From NCBI GenBank assembly GCA_020631735.1, contig CM036201.1:79832502-79896501 (forward strand): a DNA stretch of 64,000 nucleotides. The letters run 5' to 3'. This DNA comes from Saccharum officinarum (lineage: Eukaryota > Streptophyta > Magnoliopsida > Poales > Poaceae). Positions 33,486 to 49,119 of this stretch are shown here, piece by piece (the stretch's first letter is position 1; every line of letters starts with the position of its first letter). The notes beneath the pieces were generated by a model. That model had not been told where the DNA came from. It saw nothing but the letters and a program-made list of their open reading frames with translations, and did not search any database. A program made the translations under genes and the position numbers.

Positions 33486-35274
33486 ATGGACCCGACGGCG
33501 ACCCGGCGTTCCACCGCAACGAGGCCATCTCCGCGGTCCAGGACGTCGACCAGTACTACGGCGACGACGACGACTTCGACGACCTCTACAACGACGTCAA
33601 CGTCGGAGACGGCTTCCTCCACGCCTCCCACCAGGCGCCGCCGCCGCCGCCTCCGACTCACCAGGCCCCTCCGCCGCAGCAGCAACAGCTCCCTCCGCCG
33701 CCCCAGCAGCCGCCGTCGCAGCAGTTGCATCCGCCGGCCCACACCCTCCCGCCACCGCCGCCGCAGGTCCCACCGCCGCAGCAGCAGGTACGCATCCCGG
33801 GGGTGGCCGTCCCTGCTCCTGGCATACCTCCCGCCCAGAACAACCTCCCTCCGCCGCCTCAGCCGCCGGCGCGCGCCCGCCGCGCCGCCGCCTCAGCACC
33901 ACCAGATTCAGCAAGGAGATGGGATCAACCGCCCTGGAGGGAACTTCGCCGGCGGCCCCATCGTGGTCGGGAACGGTGGCCCTGCTGGTGGGGGTGACGG
34001 CCCTGGCGGCACGACGCTGTTCGTGGGGGAACTCCACTGGTGGACGACGGACGCGGATCTGGAATCTGAGCTCAGCAAGTATGGTCCGGTCAAGGAGGTG
34101 AGGTTCTTCGACGAGAAGGCCAGTGGCAAGTCCAAGGGCTACTGCCAGGTCGATTTCTATGACCCTGGTGCAGCTGCTGCCTGCAAGGAGGGCATGAACG
34201 GGCACGCCTTTAATGGCCGTCCATGTATTGTGGCATTCGCCACACCGAACTCCGTTCGTCGCATGGGCGAGGCGCAGGTGAAGAACCAGCAGGCTATGGC
34301 TGCGCAGACATCGAATATGCAGCCGAAGGGTGGTAGAGGGGGCGGTGGTGCCACAGGGCCACAGGTGGGTGGTAATTATGGTGGTGGCCGTGGAGGAGGT
34401 GTTGGACCTGGTGCCGGTGGTGGAGCAGGTGGAGGCGGTGGAAATTGGGGAAGAGGTGGCGGAGGCATGGGGAATAGAGGCCCTGTTGGCAATATGAGGA
34501 ATAGGATGGGCCCAGCTGGTGGCGGCCGTGGGATAATGGGGAACGGGGGTATGGTCGCACCGCCACCACCATGATGCCGCCGGGTGGAATGCTGGGGCAG
34601 GGTTTTGATCCTGCTGGTTACGGCGCTATGGGAAGGATGGGTGGTGGATTTGGCGGTTTTCCTGGTGGACCTGGGGCTATGCCATTCCCTGGGCTGATGC
34701 AGCCATTCCCGCCGGTTGTTGCTCCACATGTTAACCCAGCTTTCTTTGGTCGGGGCGGAATGGGTGCTGGTGGAATGTGGCCTGATCCCAACATGGGAGC
34801 CTGGGGTGGGGAGGAACAATCAAGTTACGGGGATGACGCAGCTTCTGATCAGCAGTATGGAGAAGGAGGGAGCCATGGAAAAGAGAGGCCACCAGAGAGG
34901 GAGTGGTCTGGTGCACCAGAGAGGAGGCGTGAAAGGGAGAAGGATGCGCCCCCTGCACAGGAGTGGCCAGAGAGGAGGCACCGGGATGAGCGTGACATGG
35001 ACCGAGAGAGGAATCGTGACTATGATAGAGACAGGGAAAGAGACCGTGACAGGGAAGAGACCGAGACCGAGACAGGGAGAGGGACAGAGATAGGGAGAGA
35101 GAGAGGGAGAGAGAGAGGCATAGGGATGACAGAGATCGCTATGGCGATTATCACAGGCACAGGGATCGTGATTCAGAACGTAACGAGGACTGGGACAGAG
35201 GGAGGTCTTCTGGGATACGCAGCAGGTCAAGGGAGGCCGACCACTCTAAGCGCAGGCGGATGACACCTCAGTAG
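33486..35274 (+). pseudogene. CFIm68/CPSF6-like RRM protein, tandem copy 1, frame broken
   Basis: The protein resembles the large subunit of cleavage factor Im (CPSF6/7-like), which acts in the nucleus in poly(A)-site choice. Parts in order: acidic N-terminus (AISAVQDVDQYYGDDDDFDD), Pro/Gln-rich linker, RRM from about 34011 with RNP2 LFVGEL, the family's HWWTTDADL and RNP1 KGYCQVDF, Gly-rich linker, and an Arg/Asp/Glu C-terminus ending RRRMTPQ. Relative to copy 2 the frame shifts four times: a lost base at codon 3 (about 33491), a change near 33880, a lost base at about 34568 causing TGA, and a lost base near 35056. The RRM is intact. Most breaks are in short homopolymers, so they could be assembly errors and not real decay. 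Confidence 0.75.
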
Positions 35275-35840
35275 TCATAGCTGGGTGAGCTACTAATGTA
35301 GAGGCAAACGATGGTCCAGAGCCATGTCTTACTTGCACACTGGCGTGGTTAACAGCTAGCATCTTCTTACTGCTTCTGGCTGTGGTGGTTCTAATATCTT
35401 GTGTCTCCGGCGATGTGTTGTAGCAAGAATGTGAGATGTAAGTGAAGCTTAATCTGATCCCCTGTTTCTTTTTCAACTGTAACCCTCTTCTTTAATTGTA
35501 CTGTTTGGTAGTCACATGCTGGTAACATCATGTAACAGTATTTTGTACCATTACACTTCTTGTAACTTGTTATGTACACAAAATTGTTTGTTTTCTCCTG
35601 TTGTGATCTTTTGTAGCTATACATGGCATTGTTTTAAGGCAAGAATTGTAACATAGAGTCCTTGTCTAGTACCATGGAATGTAAAATTTTCTTACTATAG
35701 CTCAGGTCTCCTCCTTGTAACCATCTTGGTTTTCAATGTGTATTTAGGAAAAATGAATTTGTAAAGATGACTTTGTTGTACATTGCAATTCCTTGTAAGG
35801 AGCACTGGCTCCACCTATTTAGGCTTTGTATACATTATTG
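35275..35840 (+). promoter_or_regulatory. TGTA-rich 3' UTR of copy 1
   Basis: About 18 TGTA tetramers in some 560 bases; chance would give about 2-4. TGTA (UGUA) is the recognised binding motif of CFIm25, partner of the protein encoded just upstream. The region aligns in patches with the 3' flank of copy 2, for example CTCCGGCGAT(G/C)TGTTGTAGCA. Confidence 0.6.
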
Positions 35841-36255
35841 ACTGGAACTGGGAGCATTGCATTTAACATTTACTCATAGAAAGGATGCTATGTCAAATTA
35901 ACACTTGATTTCAAATATCTGCTGGACAATGCAATTTAAGCTTTCTTCCTCAATGTGACCGAGTCCGTTCTTGTACGATTGTGCAGCTTTAACATTAGAT
36001 ATAATAGCATCTGTAACCATTTACACAGTCTAAAGAAGAAAAAAGATGAATCATTCAAGCACCTGACGTACTAAGCATAGTAGCATGTGCCCGTAAAATG
36101 ATTCTTGAAATAGGAGCTCAAAGATACGATGAATGCTTTAGTTGAAATATTTGCTACAATATATTGAACTGACAGTAGGACCATGGCCTTGAAAATGAGG
36201 GACGGTTGGTTCCATAAGAACACAAGGGTTAGTTGAAATATTTGTTACAGTTCAT

Positions 36256-36355
36256 NNNNNNNNNNNNNNNNNNNNNNNNNNNNNNNNNNNNNNNNNNNNN
36301 NNNNNNNNNNNNNNNNNNNNNNNNNNNNNNNNNNNNNNNNNNNNNNNNNNNNNNN
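36256..36355. other. Assembly gap (100 N)
   Basis: Exactly 100 N, a conventional placeholder for a gap of unknown length. ORFs crossing it are artefacts. Confidence 0.98.
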
Positions 36356-37640
36356 GACGCCTCGCTCCATTCACGCTGCTCACTAAAAAAAAAATCCCCC
36401 TGGAAGCTCGTCTCCCCATTCCGCCGCTCATGCATCGCGGCTTCATGGCGCTGTGCGGTCGTCCGATCGTTCCAATCCGCCGTGCTGCTCTGCCTCCATC
36501 CCACGCCGTCGCCACCCGCCATCCCCCCGCAGCGCCTTCGTCTCCGCGGGAGGACAAATCCTCCGCGTGAGGTACGCTGCCAGCTGACCCACCGACTGCA
36601 GCTGTTGCCGGACCCCGGTCGCCGGCACCTTGCCCTCCGCCTCCAAGCTCCATCGCGTGCTTGTGAGGGCAGTGGCGCCTCCGTCCCCCACCGCGCCGCC
36701 GTGCTCCATCCTTCGTCGCGCCCAGGCCAGGCGGCCAGGAGAGGGGGGGCGTCGTTGGCCAGGCCCAGGCCATGCGCAGGCACAACTGGCCGGGCCGCGC
36801 CACCGTCCTCGGCTGCTCGCTAGCCGGAATCGGCCGTCCCTCGTCTGCGCTGCGTCGTACAGAAGAAGGGTGAAAAACGCATGTTGTAAGCGTCTATTTC
36901 AAGTGTTTCAAATGTTTTAGAGGTATGTTACAAGTGTTGCATACGGATGCTACAAAAGTAGATCGGGATGTTGCACATATTGTAATGGTTGTACACGTAT
37001 GTTGCAAGCTCCTGTTCTTAATGTTTCATCTGTTTTTTCCGACGTTTGTTGCAAGTGCGTTTATCTGGATTGCATATGTTTTCATACATATGATACAAGT
37101 GTTTTATCTGGATGTTGCGTATGTTTACAATGGTTTCAAGTGTTTCAAATACATGTTTCATTTGTTTTCAGTCGTATGTTGCAATTGTTACACCTAGATG
37201 TTTCAAAACTAGATCGAGTGTGCATCTCTCTTCTCGTCTTTCATCAGTCTCACCTCGGTGTCAGGCGCGGGAAGGCAGAGGCAATCCCCACTGGCGCGGG
37301 CGAGGCCCACGTGCTTGTGGGCGGGCGCAACACATGGGCGGGCAAGCACGGGACGCGAGACGGGGGTAGCAGCGTAGACGTCTGGATGGGGGGCTAGTGT
37401 CCCAACATAGGTGCGCTAGCCACGCCCCAAAATTTAACTTCTCCACAAACTCTAGAATTTGGCTCAAATTGGAACCGAAGAGTTCCAATCACATGCCCTT
37501 CCTAAAAGCAGACCTACGGCCCATGGAGTAAGTAAGGCCCAAGAGCCTTATCTCAAGACTCAACTCCCGCCATCATGTGGGCCCACGGCGGGCGCTCGTG
37601 TGGGACCCGGACGAGCGCGAGCGCTCCAGAAGTCGAGAAG
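36356..37640. repeat. Repeat-like spacer between the tandem RRM genes
   Basis: Bases 36360-36850 are GC-rich and exon-like, but frames are short and unrelated to known domains. Bases 36875-37215 are an internally repetitive stretch with many TGTTGCAAGTG, TTTCAAATG and TATCTGGATGTTGC variants, typical of a decayed DNA transposon; superfamily not assigned. Bases 37640-37767 are the 5' leader of copy 2. Confidence 0.5.
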
Positions 37641-37767
37641 CCGCAAGTCGCCTCTGCTGTCTCCGGCTTTGATTTATTTTTTTTCTGGTAAAATCTTGTT
37701 TTCCATCTCCTTCCTCAGCTTCCCATCCCCACCCACCCCAATCCCGCAATCCCTAACCCTAGTCGCC

Positions 37768-39569
37768 ATGGACCCCGATGGCGACCCGGCGTTCCACCGG
37801 AACGAGGCCATCTCCGTCGTGCAGGACGTCGACCAGTACTACGGCGAGGACGACGATTTCGACGAGCTCTACAACGACGTCAACGTCGGCGACGGCTTCC
37901 TCCGCAACTCCCACCCGCCGCCGCCGCTGCCGCCCAAGCACGCCCCGCCCCCGCAGCAGAATCACCTCCAGCAGCAGCAACAGCTCCCTCCTCCGCCCGC
38001 GCAGCTGAACCACAACCATCAGCACCAACAGCAGCAGTAGCTCCCTCCCCCGCCCCTGCCGCAGGCGCAGCAGCCCCCGCCGCACTCCCTCCCGCCACCG
38101 CTGCCGCACGCCCCGCCCCAGCAGCAGGTCTACGCGCCGAGTCCGAGTCAACCGCCGCCCCAGCCGAATCTCCTGCCGCCGTCTCATCCGCCAGCCGCAC
38201 CCGTGCCTCCGCCGCCTCAGCACCACTAGATCCAGCAGGGTGACGGGTTCCACTGGCCGGGAGGGAACTACAGCGGCGGTCCCGTCGTTGTCGCCAACGG
38301 AGCCGGCATCGGCGGGGGCGATGGCCCCGGCGGCACGACGCTGTTCGTCGGCGAACTCCACTGGTGGACGACTGACGCTGATCTGGAGGCGGAGCTCAGC
38401 AAGTATGGGCCGGTGAAGGAGGTGAGGTTCTTCGACGAGAAGGCCAGCGGCAAGTCCAAGGGGTACTGCCAGGTCGACTTCTACGACCCTGCCGCTGCCG
38501 CTGCCTGCAAGGAGGGCATGAACGGCCACTCGTTTAATGGCCGTCCATGTGTTGTGGCATTCGCGTCTCCCAATACTGTGCGTCGCATGGGCGAGGCGCA
38601 GGTGAAGACCCAGCAGGCCTTGGCCGCACAGACATCATCAGTGCAACCACAGGTTGGTAGAGTGGTGGTGGTGCTGGAATGCCTCATGCTGGTGGTAATT
38701 ATAGTGGTGGACGTGGAGGAGGTGCTGTATCTGGAGGCAGTGGTGGTGGGAACTGGGGCAGAGGTGGTGGTGGAGGTAGAGGCCCTATTGGTAATATGAG
38801 AAACAATAGAATGGGTCCGGCAGTTGGCCGTGGAATTGGGAACGGCATGGTTGCGCCACCACCCCCAATGCTGCCTCAAGGGGGCATGCTGGGGCAGGGA
38901 TTTGATCCTGGTTTTGGCGCAATGGGAAGGATGGGTAGTGGGTTTGGTAACTTCCCTGTTGGACCAGGTGCTGGGCCGTTTCCTGGGATGATGCAACCAT
39001 TTCCTCCGGTCGTTGCACCACATGTAAACCCGGCCTTCTTTGGACGTGGTGGGATGGGGGCTAGTGGGGTGGGGATGTGGCCTGATCCCAACATGGGGGC
39101 TTGGGGTGCGGAAGAACAATCAAATTATGGGGATTATGCAGCATCTGATCATCAGTATGGGGAAGGGGGAAGCCATGGGAAGGAGAGGCCACCGGAAAGG
39201 GAGTGGTCCGGTGCATCAGAGAGGAGACGGGACAGAGAGAAAGACATGCCCCCTAAACAGGAGTGGTCAAAGAGGAGGCACCGAAATGAGCATGACATGG
39301 GCCGAGACAGGGATCGTGACTATGACAGAGACAGGGAAAGAGACCGTGACAAAGAGAGAGACCGTGACAGAGAGAGGGACCGAGACAGAGAGAGGGACAG
39401 AGATAGGGAGAGGCACATGGATGACAGAGACCGTTATGGTGATTATCACAGGCACAGGGATCGTGATTCAGAGCGTAATGAAGACTGGGACAAGGGGAGG
39501 TCATCTGGGATACGCAGCAGGTCCAAGGAGGCCGACCATTCTAAACGTAGGCGGATGACACCTCAATAG
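37768..39569 (+). pseudogene. CFIm68/CPSF6-like RRM protein, tandem copy 2, two nonsense codons and one frameshift
   Basis: ATG at 37768 (MDPDGDPAFHRNEAIS). From the ATG through the RRM the frame is continuous except for TAG at 38038-38040 (codon 91) and TAG at 38227-38229 (codon 154), both in CAG/Gln-rich stretches; copy 1 has CAG at the second. The RRM, about codons 190-270, has LFVGEL, HWWTTDADL and KGYCQVDF. A 1-base loss near 38656 in a GGTGGT run shifts the Gly-rich linker. The frame then reads cleanly to the stop at 39569 with the RDRE-rich C-terminus and RRRMTPQ end. About 600 codons in all, CPSF6-like size. The two TAG codons look like C-to-T changes. It could be a pseudogene, or partly misassembled. 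Confidence 0.78.
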
Positions 39570-40260
39570 TGTAGCTGGCTGAGCTACATCTAGTGTAGAG
39601 GCAATGACGATCTAGTGCAGCGTCTTTTTTGCACCCAGGCATTGTTCAGTAACAACTAGCAACTGCTTACTGCTTGTAGCTGTGATGGTTTTCATTGCAT
39701 AAATCTCCGGCGATCTGTTGTAGCAATAATTTGAGATGTAAGTTATGCTTGATCTGATCTCTTTTTTGTTTTGAATTGTAACTCTTGAATTGTACTGTAA
39801 AGTAGTGCTGTGGCATTGTCTGTTGTGGTAGGTTAAGACAAAAGCGTCCACAACATTGTCATGTAAAGTTTTTTGTACTAACCTTTATGTAACCTTATTT
39901 GTATAGATCCTTAGGTCCTTAGGTTCGGTTGATATTCTTTATAGCTAGTTGGCATTGTTTTAGCCAAGAATTGTAACATATCGGCCTTGTCTAAAACATA
40001 GTTGGTGTCACTGTGTAACATAGTTTCTGTACTGATATTCTTCATGTAACTTTTTTAGGTACACAAAATTATGTAACTTCTGATTTTTTTTTTGTCAGTC
40101 CACCTTGTAATTAGGTTAGCTGTCAAAATGTAAACAAGAGTAAATCTGTAAAGGTTGTTTTGTTGTACACTGCAATTCTATGTAAGTAGCATTGGCTGTG
40201 CTTTTGCTTAGAGTCTAGAAGGTTTCTGTGTTTCACAAATGGGAACATTCCGTTGTATCG
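39570..40260 (+). promoter_or_regulatory. TGTA-rich 3' UTR of copy 2
   Basis: About 22 TGTA tetramers between 39568 and 40190, spread as single motifs (TGTAAC, TGTACT, TGTAAA) and not as a simple repeat. It matches the UGUA motif of CFIm and the plant far-upstream poly(A) element. Confidence 0.6.
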
Positions 40261-41785
40261 GCATGCTATGGTGTTAGTGCCATGGTGAACTAGCAATTTG
40301 GTTCAAAACCCTGCTGAGCAATGAAATAGCTCTTTGCTTCCGCTATATAATTGACTCGTCCTTGTAGGAGTATGAATCTCTAATAGTAGACACAATAGGT
40401 TACATGATATCATTCTTGCAGCTTTGAGAGCACACAGACAATGCATGCAATTCAAGCATTTGTTAAACTAGTCATAATATCATTCAAATAAATTGTTCCA
40501 AAAGAGTGATTTGTGATGATGGGCATGCAGAAGTGAGAAGTACATGGTGAAATATGTAGTTGTTCCTATATTGTTATAGGGCTGAATCTAACCCAAATAT
40601 TAACATTAATTGACTTTATTTTTGATATTATGAATAAGTTTAATTCAGCATTGAAAATAAACTATTTTTTTTACTTAATTAGGTCACTGGAGTAGTCAGC
40701 TGGAAGTGGTTAGAATGCTAAAATTCATGATCCATGTTCTTTCTTTCGCTGCTTCTGAATTTCTGTTAATCAATTTAGGGCATCAAATTTACTCCTTGTC
40801 TTTTATTTTTGTAATCTAATTCCTTGGTTTCTGATCATATAGGTTTAGTTTGTAGCCCAGTTATTAGGCAGGCACATCCATGTTTCGTTGATTCATTCTG
40901 TGAACTCTAGTATTTCTCAATCGACTACCATGTCTTACTGTTGATGTGTCAATGCATGCCAACACCTTATTTCTGTATGATACTTTGAAGTTATGATTAA
41001 CAGGGTGACATAACATTATGCTTTCTGGGAATTTTTTCCTGTTTAAACTGTTGCTACTTGTGTGTTAAGCATGCTGTTATTAAACTGCTTACTGCAGCAC
41101 CTGCATCTTCTGGTTTTAGTTGTGCAGTTTTTATTTTTCCCTTTTTAGTTCTCAAACTGCTTACTGCTACATTTATTTTTCTAGTTTACCTGCACGTTTT
41201 TTCTTTCTGTATTCTTTTTATGGTCACTCATGGCATCCTTCTCATGTGCAGATATCGGCGGTTGGAATATGTTCTGGGCTACACAAAGATCGCCTTCCCT
41301 GGATGATAGTTGTTCTCTCTTATTTTCATAGACCCTCAAATATCGAAAACAAATACATAAAAACATATTGCGGTGTAAAATGGTTGCAGCAACAAGTTGT
41401 GTTGCTAGTTGGAATATTAAGTATGCGAGACTTCATAGAATAGGATAAATATACTGGCTTGTTTCTTTGAAAAATATTGTATTTACCACTGTTTGCTTGT
41501 TCCTCTGTTGATAGTGGACAAATGGTTTTATCATTCCCTGTGATAGATTCATGTGACGTTTGGTATTGCAGTAGCAGTGATCGTCTGCCCGAAGCCAGAT
41601 TCAATGTCTTTGCTCAAGCGAGTCACGCCATGACTCACTATCTAGTTTCATATTTCATATTATAAAAAAAAACACATTTTGCCATGCATAGTTACATACG
41701 GTCAAAATATGCAGCTTGCCATATAAAGTTAGACCCTACTGTGAGTACAAACGAATCATAAGACGACTTCAGCTTCAAACATGAA
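40261..41785. other. Intergenic, AT-rich, with a decayed duplicate of 48.7-49.75 kb
   Basis: No gene supported. Bases about 40790-40880 and 41240-41320 share diverged blocks with about 48680-48830 and 49660-49750 (see findings). Confidence 0.45.
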
Positions 41786-42757
41786 TCACAAAGGATAGTG
41801 ACCAGCGACCCATCGTGCCACCCATTGCTTGAAAGTTTCTTCCTGCCGTCCCTTCAACATGCTAGCAATGTGGCGATTTTGAGCAAGATAAGTTAGCAAA
41901 TCAAGGCGAACCGGCAAAGGATATTCATCCATGTCTTCAATGGCTTTGAAAATACCCTCGTGTGGATCAGTGCCATGGGTAAAGCTCACTGCTTCCGACA
42001 AGGCCTGCATGAAAATGGGGACACCTTGCTTAGCCCATTTCCCTTTCTTCTCCTTTTCTTCGTGTTTGCGCTTAGAACCTACTGGGTTTGGATTATCAGA
42101 CTCTGGGTGGGTGTCGGAATCGTGTTGAGAAGGATCACCATTCAGATCTGCTAGTTCTTGAGTTGGGTCGACATTCCCAACGAGATCATCATCTTGCCTT
42201 GCTGAGCTAACAAATGGTGCTTCAACAACATTGAACTCTCCAGCAGCATGTTTCCCCGTGAAGACAAACTCCATCTCATCATACAAGGGAATTGGAACAT
42301 TGTAGTACTTAGCCTTCTTATCACCTTTCTACATTTACACAAAAGAAAACTATGTTTCATTAGGATACCATCCAGTTTGCAAATGTAACTTATATGTGAC
42401 AAAAAGATATTTATTATGTATGCTTACAGCTTTCATCTTGACAACCTCTATCTCATCATAGATTATCTTCTTCTGAACATCATCAAAACTAGCACCCTTA
42501 GCAGACTTTGCCTCCATGATCAGCTTCCATTCTCCTTTAAGCTTGTGGTACTTGTTGTAGGTTTGTTTCCACGTGAAGTTAGTACCATACTTTTCATTAA
42601 GCCTTCGAGCACACTCTTCATGATGGACCTCCCTTAGAACAAAGGCCCTCCCTGACTCATGGATTTTCTCCTTGTAGTAGAGAAGGATTTTCTCCTTGTG
42701 GTAAAGAAGGAGATCCTCCACTTCCAGGTGTTGCCACATCACACTGTTCCCAACCAT
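41786..42757 (-). CDS. Myb/SANT-like DNA-binding domain protein, 2+ exons
   Basis: Model: exon 42757-42428, intron with GTAAGC...TGTAG borders (42427-42329), exon 42328-41786 ending TGA; 290 aa. The N-terminal part has the Myb/SANT-like trihelix signature (VLREVHHEECARRLNEKYGT, then YHKLKGEWKLIMEAK and SFDDVQKKIIYDE). It is joined across the intron to a conserved YDEMEFVFTGKHAAGEF block, an acidic linker, the basic stretch SKRKHEEKEKKGKW and a helical C-terminus. It probably binds DNA in the nucleus; the family is large in grasses and partly transposon-derived. TTTGCAG just before 42759 looks like an acceptor, so an upstream exon may exist. No transposon ends were found around it. Confidence 0.7.
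42665..42712 (-). repeat. 24-bp in-frame tandem duplication in the Myb/SANT-like gene
   Basis: Two 24-base units encode LLLYHKEK and ILLYYKEK. They differ at a few bases and keep the frame. Confidence 0.85.
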
Positions 42758-44145
42758 ATCTGCAAATGACAACTTAAAATTTCCATGAGTAATAAGAACT
42801 GCATTACACGTCAGGTTTTAATATGGTCCTAAAGCAATGTACGACTCACATTATAGCCAAATAAGATCTTACATCTTTCATAATAGTCTTATAAGTTGCT
42901 GATGCAATCCTACTTTATAGAAATTAGAAGTTAGCACTTATAAATTGGCGCTGGACTTTGGATAGAATTCTGTGTTGTTTTGGACCTCAAAATATCGGTA
43001 GAATCTCGTGATGTTTCGGATTCTGAAGGGTACATCTATTGACCTGTGTCACAGAGCTTCACTGAAACATCTGCTAACAGTTTTAGTAGACCTTAAAAAA
43101 ATGTCCCTACTCTTTTCCTTGTGGCCAACTGTTTGAAGAAACATGGCAACTTGTTCCTCAACTGAGTAGTGCCAAGTATCGCGGAGTGCATCCATAGAAC
43201 GAAACCTTGTGCACAGCTTGAGAAGACATATTTACTCATTCTAAGAAGATTAAATGAGTCTGAATCCTAACCACAATACAATTTCTTTAGACATATCATT
43301 CTGTCCCTATTCTTCTCCAAAATAGAGCACCTTACAGGGCTACTTTTATTGCGTAGATAAGGGATGAGTGCCCAACCATAGATGCAACCATAAAAGCCAT
43401 CTAGATGAACAATGAAAAGTCAGGTCTTCTCTCTTTGCACTTACATGAACATGAGGAATAAAAAAACACTGCAAGTATTCATCTTGAAGTTAAATTAGTC
43501 CCCAAATGCAGATTGCCTGGGCAGAACTGTACCTATTTATCCTATCACGAATTGAGTGATTCAGTTGTGCTTGCGTGCTACTGGAAAGATTTTCCACTAA
43601 AAGAACAGGACAGTTCCCCACCCCAAATTGAAGTAGAACTGTTGGAGAAAACGAATCGGTGCATTGGAGGTGGAGATGCAACCGGAAGTATGGGGAACGA
43701 TGCTGTGCATCAAGTCGCAAAAATCTTGGGAGGGGGAACGCAATGGGAAGTACCTCTAACTGAGGATAGCAACAGGCTGCGATGAAAGGAGGTAGCGACG
43801 GGCCCCCAAGCTTGTATCACAGTCACAGGATCGTGGTACGTAGCGGAGATCCGCGTCCCGGGAACGAGCGTTCCGGATCGCGGTTCGGGGACGGCAGGGT
43901 ACGAACGACGGATCGGCGCTGGGACGACGTCCCAAAACAAACTGGAGCTGGAGGCGCGGCGCGGAGCTGGAACGGCGTGACGCAGCGGCCGTGGGCGGCG
44001 CGGAGCTGGGGTCGAGCGGCGCGGCCGCGCGGCGCTAGGGCTGGCCGGCTGGGGTCGGGCGCTGCCGGCGGCGGCGCCCGAGGTCGACTGGATGAGTGTC
44101 GGACGAGAGTTTTTTCTTTTTACACGGTGCTGGACGAGAATTGGG
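42758..44145. other. Intergenic spacer
   Basis: 42758-43780 is AT-rich and without a supported gene; a 90-codon plus-strand ORF at 43513-43785 has no recognisable domain. 43780-44100 is GC-rich, possibly the shared upstream region of the flanking genes. Confidence 0.4.
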
Positions 44146-44697
44146 AGATGGTCGCGGTACCCGAAAGTCGAGTACCCGACACGGGTATTACCCGATAAAA
44201 AGATGTGTATAGGATAAATTTTCTACCCGTGGGTATGTTATTGAGCAAAATCCTATACTCATCGGGTATGGTGGGTACGGGTGCGGATGTATACTACCTA
44301 TACCCACGGGTAAGACATACCCATAAAAATAACTAGCGAACCTTAGTTATTTTAGCGCATATAAGTTATGAATTTGGCTCAGTAAGACATCTACTGTATT
44401 TCTAGTAGATTCTCTTTGTTGTAATGATGTTAATAATGTTTGTTAGCATGTATGTAACTTGTTGGAAGTTTAGAATGATTTATTTTTACATGTGACTATT
44501 TGATATTTTTAGGTAATTTTCGGGTATACTATCGGGTACGGGTTACCCGTCGGGTGAGAATTAACCGGCGGGTACGGGTATGGAACTATTTTTTTTACCC
44601 GCATGCGGGTACGGGTAACCTGACGGGTAAAATTTTGCGGGTGCAGGTACAGGTACGGGTGGGCACTACCCGTCGGGTACGTACCCGTTGCCATCTT
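44146..44697. mobile_element. Non-autonomous hAT element, 552 bp, rich in CGGGTA repeats
   Basis: The termini AGATGGTCGCGGTACCCG and (reverse complement) AAGATGGCAACGGGTAC are imperfect inverted repeats. They are flanked by a perfect 8-bp TSD GAATTGGG (44138-44145, 44698-44705). Both subterminal regions hold many GGGTAC and TACCCG copies, resembling the subterminal transposase-binding arrays of hAT elements. No transposase ORF is present. Confidence 0.88.
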
Positions 44698-44929
44698 GAA
44701 TTGGGACCTAAATGGGCGATGAAAAAAAAAGTTGTTTCTTCGTATTTTCTCACAAGCATAGTTTTGCAGGTGAAACTTAAAATACTAGCTTTTTTTTAGC
44801 TCTCTGCTATTTTCTTGAGAAGCTATTTTACTAACAATTTTGAAGACTTTAGGTTTATAACTAATGTCTACCGAAGCTGCTTTATTATAAAATCAAAGTA
44901 AAAAAATTGATTCACTACAGCCACGCGCT

Positions 44930-48500
<3,571 letters not shown>

Positions 48501-48887
48501 ATTGTTTATTCTTGTGTAGGCATTAAAATGTGCTACATTCTACTCAACCTTTGTATGATCACTTGGTGCCCTCATGTCAGATATTAGTTAGTATCTACAT
48601 TACTTTGTAGATGGTCCTGATTTGATAGGCGCCCTCATGTCATAATACACGATTTCTTCTTTGCTGCTGATATTTGCTCATCAATATAGGATATCAATTT
48701 TATTCCTTATCCTTTTCTGCTGGAAATAATTCCCCGGAGGTTAATGTTGAAATGGAATGTTTCTGATCAGCTATGTCTAGTCTGTAGCCCAATTACTGGG
48801 TAGCGACCACATCTGTGTTCAGGGTTTTGCTATTTGTAGTTTGTGATAGCTCTGTAGTTTGTGATAGCTCCGGTGTTTTGAGATTAA

Positions 48888-49116
48888 GGCCATGTTTAGT
48901 TGTCAAAATTTTTCGAGATTTTCCGTCACATCGAATGTTTGGACACATGTATGGAGCATTAAATGTAGACGAAAAAAAAGTAATTACACAGTTTGGTAGA
49001 AAATCACGAGACAAATCTTTCGAGTCTAATTAGTTTATGATTGGACACTAATTGACAAATACAAAGGAAGTGCTACAGTAGTCAAAACCAAAAAATTTCG
49101 CGAACTAAATTCACCC
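48888..49116. mobile_element. PIF/Harbinger (Tourist-like) MITE, 229 bp
   Basis: Ends GGCCATGTTTAGTTG and (reverse complement) GGGTGAATTTAGTTCG; TSD TAA on both sides (48885-48887, 49117-49119). Member of the GTTTAGTT family repeated later in the window. Confidence 0.82.
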
Positions 49117-49119
49117 TAA

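Noticed and set aside
36229..36823. ORFs crossing the run of N
   Set aside because: Translation of unknown bases; not interpretable.
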